A stretch of 62,757 nt of DNA, taken from DASQQQ01 sp036390995. GTDB lineage: Bacteria > Actinomycetota > UBA4738 > HRBIN12. Location: positions 1-62,757 of the forward strand of contig DASWAT010000153.1 of the NCBI GenBank assembly GCA_036390995.1, in the 5' to 3' direction. The notes beneath the pieces are model-generated. The model was not told the DNA's origin and made no database searches. It was given only the letters and a program-made list of their open reading frames with translations. Position numbers and translations under genes: made by a program. Shown here in pieces: positions 60,238 to 62,757 of this stretch (position 1 is the stretch's first letter; each line of letters starts with the position of its first letter).

Positions 60238-62757
60238 ATGAGTACGAACGACGTCGAGTACCGCTTGCCGAGGACGGTCACGCCGTCCCGGTACGAGCTC
60301 ACCCTCGAACCGGACCTGGACGCTGGCACGTTCGCAGGGTTCGAGGACGCGACCGTTCGGGTCCACGACCCCGTCGGCGAGGTCGTGCTGAACGCCCTCG
60401 AGCTGCAGATCGATGCGGGGTGGCTGGCGGACGGGGGCGGACGCCGCATCGATGTCCGCGAGGTTCACCTCGACGAGGAGGCCGAGCGTGCCCGGCTGGT
60501 GATGGCCGAGCCGGTCCACCCGGGCACCTGGACGCTGCACCTGGAGTTCCGGGGCGAGCTCAACGACAAGCTCCACGGGTTCTACAGGTCGGTCTACACC
60601 GACGATGCCGGCACCCACGTGATCGGCACCACGCACTTCGAGGCCACCGACGCGCGCCGGGCGTTCCCATGCTGGGACGAGCCCGACCTGAAGGCGGTGT
60701 TCGGCATCGCGCTGGTGGTCCAGGACGGGCTGGCCGCGCTCTCGAACGGCCCCGAGATAGCCCGCGAGCCGGCCGGCGACGGCAAGGTCCGCGTTCGGTT
60801 CGCCGACACGATGACCATGTCCACCTACCTCGTGGCCTTCGTGGTCGGACGGCTGGAGCTCACCGACCCCGTCGACGTGGACGGGGTGCCGCTCCGCATC
60901 GCACACGTACCGGGCAAGGGTCACCTCACGGACTTCGCCCTGGAGATCGGCGCCTTCTCGCTCCGCTTCTTCGCCGACTACTACGGGATCCCCTACCCGG
61001 ACGCGAAGGTGGACTTCATCGCGCTCCCGGACTTCGGCGCAGGGGCCATGGAGAACCTCGGGTGCATCACGTACCGGGAGGCCCTCCTGCTGGTCGATCC
61101 GGCGCAGGCCACGCAACAGGAGCTTCTGAACATCGCGGACGTGGTGGCCCACGAGCTCGCGCACATGTGGTTCGGCGACCTCGTGACCATGCGATGGTGG
61201 AACGGCATCTGGCTGAACGAAGCGTTCGCTACGTTCATGGCGAACGTCACCGTGGACGCGTTCCGGCCTGAGTGGGAGCGATGGGCGTCGTTCCGGCGGT
61301 CGATCTCGGGTGCGCTGGAGATCGACGGCCTGCACAGCACCCGGCCGATCGAGTACCCGGTGCGCTCGCCCGACGACGCGTCGGACATGTTCGACACGCT
61401 CACGTACACGAAGGGTGCGGCCGTGCTCCGGATGCTCGAGCAGTACCTCGGCGCGGAGCGTTTCCGGAGCGGGATCCGCTCGTACCTGGCGCGGCACGCC
61501 TACGGGAACACCGAGACCGAGGACCTGTGGGACGCCATCGAGGAGGCCACGGGCGAGCCCGTCCGCCGGATCATGGACTCCTGGATCTGGCAGGGCGGCT
61601 ATCCGGTGGTCATGGCCGGGCGCTCGGACCAAGCGCTGGCCCTCTCGCAGGAGCGCTTCCGCTACCTGGGCGGCGACGACGGCACGCGCTGGGAGGTGCC
61701 CCTCCTCGTGCGGTTCGGTTCCACGGGGGTCACGCCGACCCCCGTGCTCGTGCCCCACGGGGAGCTCGGCGACGGGGTCCTCACGGTGTCGTGGTGGGAC
61801 CCGGGATCGGGCCCTCCGGAGGCCGTGGTGAACGCCGGCGGCTCCAGCTTCCTCCGGGTCCGCTACGAGGACGGGCTGCGCGAAGCGCTCATCGGCGCGA
61901 TGCCGAGCGGGCTGTCGCCGATCGAGCGGTACGGCCTCATCGACGACGCGTGGGCGACCGTGGTGGCGGGTCTGTCCCCGGTCCGCGACTACCTCGGGTT
62001 GGTCCGGGGGTTCGGCGACGAGACCGACCTCCACGTGTGGCAGGCGATGATCCACGGCCTCGCGTGGCTGGACAGGTTCGCGGAGGGCGATCTGCGGGAA
62101 CGGCTGCGCGGGCTCGTCCGGGAGCTGGTGGGACCCGCCGTGGAGCGGCTCGGCTGGGATCCGGCGCCGGACGAGCCGGACCTCACTCGCGCTCTCCGAG
62201 GGTCGCTCGCCGGCGCGCTGGCCGTGCTCGGCGACGACGCCCACGCCGTCGCCCGCCTTCGCAAGCTTGAGATGAGGGCGCGCGCCGGCGAACGTGTGGA
62301 CGCGGCGCTGGCGTCGGCCGCCGTGGGCGTGGTTGCGGCGACGGGTGGGGCGGAGGAGTACGAGCCGTTCCTCGCGCACCGGGAGTCGGCGGCCACGCCG
62401 CAGGAGCAGCTTCGCTACCTGTACGCACTGCCGGACTTCCGCGATCCGGCGCTCATGGACCGGACCCTCGAGCTCGCCATGACCGATGCGATCAGGACCC
62501 AGAACGCGCCGTTCGTGCTGGCCCGGGCCATCGCGAACCGCGACCTGGGCGAGCGGGCCTGGCGCTTCGTCCGCGAGCGGTGGGACCAGATCGGCCGCCG
62601 GTTCCCGCAGAACACGATCATCTACGTGGCTGACCCCGTCCGGCTGCTCACCACGGCCGAGCTCGAGGCCGAGGTCCAGACGTTCTTCGCGGAGCACGAC
62701 ATCCCGCAGGCCCGCAAGATGCTCCAGCAGGTGCTCGAGCGCCAGCGGGTGAACGCG
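60238..62757 (+). CDS. M1-family zinc aminopeptidase, 3' end outside window
   Basis: 840 residues are visible without a stop. The N-terminal beta domain is followed by the exopeptidase motif GAMEN (269-273), the zinc site HELAH (305-309) and the third zinc ligand E328 in WLNEAF. A C-terminal helical (ERAP1-like) domain begins around residue 560 and runs to the window edge. The enzyme removes N-terminal amino acids from peptides in the cytoplasm (PepN type). ATG 60238 lies seven bases after ilvE; no strong ribosome-binding site is seen. The M1 length (about 850) means only a few residues are missing. Confidence 0.93.
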   Translation, partial: MSTNDVEYRLPRTVTPSRYELTLEPDLDAGTFAGFEDATVRVHDPVGEVVLNALELQIDAGWLADGGGRRIDVREVHLDEEAERARLVMAEPVHPGTWTLHLEFRGELNDKLHGFYRSVYTDDAGTHVIGTTHFEATDARRAFPCWDEPDLKAVFGIALVVQDGLAALSNGPEIAREPAGDGKVRVRFADTMTMSTYLVAFVVGRLELTDPVDVDGVPLRIAHVPGKGHLTDFALEIGAFSLRFFADYYGIPYPDAKVDFIALPDFGAGAMENLGCITYREALLLVDPAQATQQELLNIADVVAHELAHMWFGDLVTMRWWNGIWLNEAFATFMANVTVDAFRPEWERWASFRRSISGALEIDGLHSTRPIEYPVRSPDDASDMFDTLTYTKGAAVLRMLEQYLGAERFRSGIRSYLARHAYGNTETEDLWDAIEEATGEPVRRIMDSWIWQGGYPVVMAGRSDQALALSQERFRYLGGDDGTRWEVPLLVRFGSTGVTPTPVLVPHGELGDGVLTVSWWDPGSGPPEAVVNAGGSSFLRVRYEDGLREALIGAMPSGLSPIERYGLIDDAWATVVAGLSPVRDYLGLVRGFGDETDLHVWQAMIHGLAWLDRFAEGDLRERLRGLVRELVGPAVERLGWDPAPDEPDLTRALRGSLAGALAVLGDDAHAVARLRKLEMRARAGERVDAALASAAVGVVAATGGAEEYEPFLAHRESAATPQEQLRYLYALPDFRDPALMDRTLELAMTDAIRTQNAPFVLARAIANRDLGERAWRFVRERWDQIGRRFPQNTIIYVADPVRLLTTAELEAEVQTFFAEHDIPQARKMLQQVLERQRVNA

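Noticed and set aside
60145..62697. 850-codon open frame on the minus strand
   Set aside because: It is antisense to the M1 aminopeptidase and ilvE, which have full active-site motifs. The minus-strand protein is low-complexity Arg/Val/Leu/Asp with no domain; long antisense frames are expected at this GC content.

Overview
This is a 62.8 kb, very GC-rich, densely coding chromosomal segment with no rRNA, tRNA, CRISPR array, insertion sequence or phage gene that I can see. Several things point to an actinobacterial lineage, probably an uncultivated one. The F1Fo ATP synthase operon is followed directly by murA. AtpA carries a mycobacterial-style C-terminal tail. GTG starts and short stop/start overlaps are frequent. 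Many first-in-operon genes have a TANNNT box 6-11 nt before the start codon, which suggests leaderless mRNAs. The lineage call is inference; no ribosomal marker is present.

Layout. 1-2341: end of a polyamine-type ABC importer (binding protein fragment plus two permeases). 2384-9790: ATP synthase operon atpZ/atpI-like-B-E-F-H-A-G-D-C, preceded by a strong promoter and a Rex-like palindrome. 9834-17439: murA, then a tightly coupled envelope/lipid cluster (phosphatase-like membrane protein, CPBP protease, SCP2-type proteins, zinc dehydrogenase, PrsW protease). 17445-20061: meaB and a mutase large subunit with isobutyryl-CoA mutase specificity residues. 20087-23274: Co/Ni ECF transporter cbiM-N-Q-O facing a Fur-family regulator, with one 12-bp palindrome at both promoters. 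23280-26146: phosphotransferase, enoyl-CoA hydratase, acetyltransferase and two small zinc-binding proteins. 26159-29847 (minus): pabB-pabC fusion and etfB-etfA.

29934-33766: mnmA, UPF0280 protein, ligA. 33926-37395: a HEAT-repeat protein and an HD-GYP protein that appear to share an N-terminal domain. 37442-41720: gatC-gatA and gatB, with an EamA exporter on the other strand overlapping the end of gatA. 41740-44928: MFS protein, Rieske ferredoxin, ferredoxin reductase, small basic ORF. 44940-49515 (minus): a large FtsX-type permease with two different ATPases, one carrying an AbrB-like tail. 49644-52390: class V aminotransferase and serA (serine synthesis). 52433-53832: an MFS transporter behind a 16-codon leader ORF and a GC hairpin. 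53848-58413: an apparent operon with two TGAAC-N4-GTTCA operators, encoding a phytoene-desaturase-like FAD enzyme and two DmdA-like (GcvT superfamily) proteins around an AlgH-family protein. 58436-62757: SAM methyltransferase, ilvE, and an M1 aminopeptidase cut by the window end.

The least familiar parts are the FAD enzyme/twin DmdA-like operon, the leader-ORF-controlled MFS gene, the HEAT/HD-GYP pair, and the palindrome linking the Fur-family gene to the metal transporter. No intergenic stretch exceeds about 210 bases.
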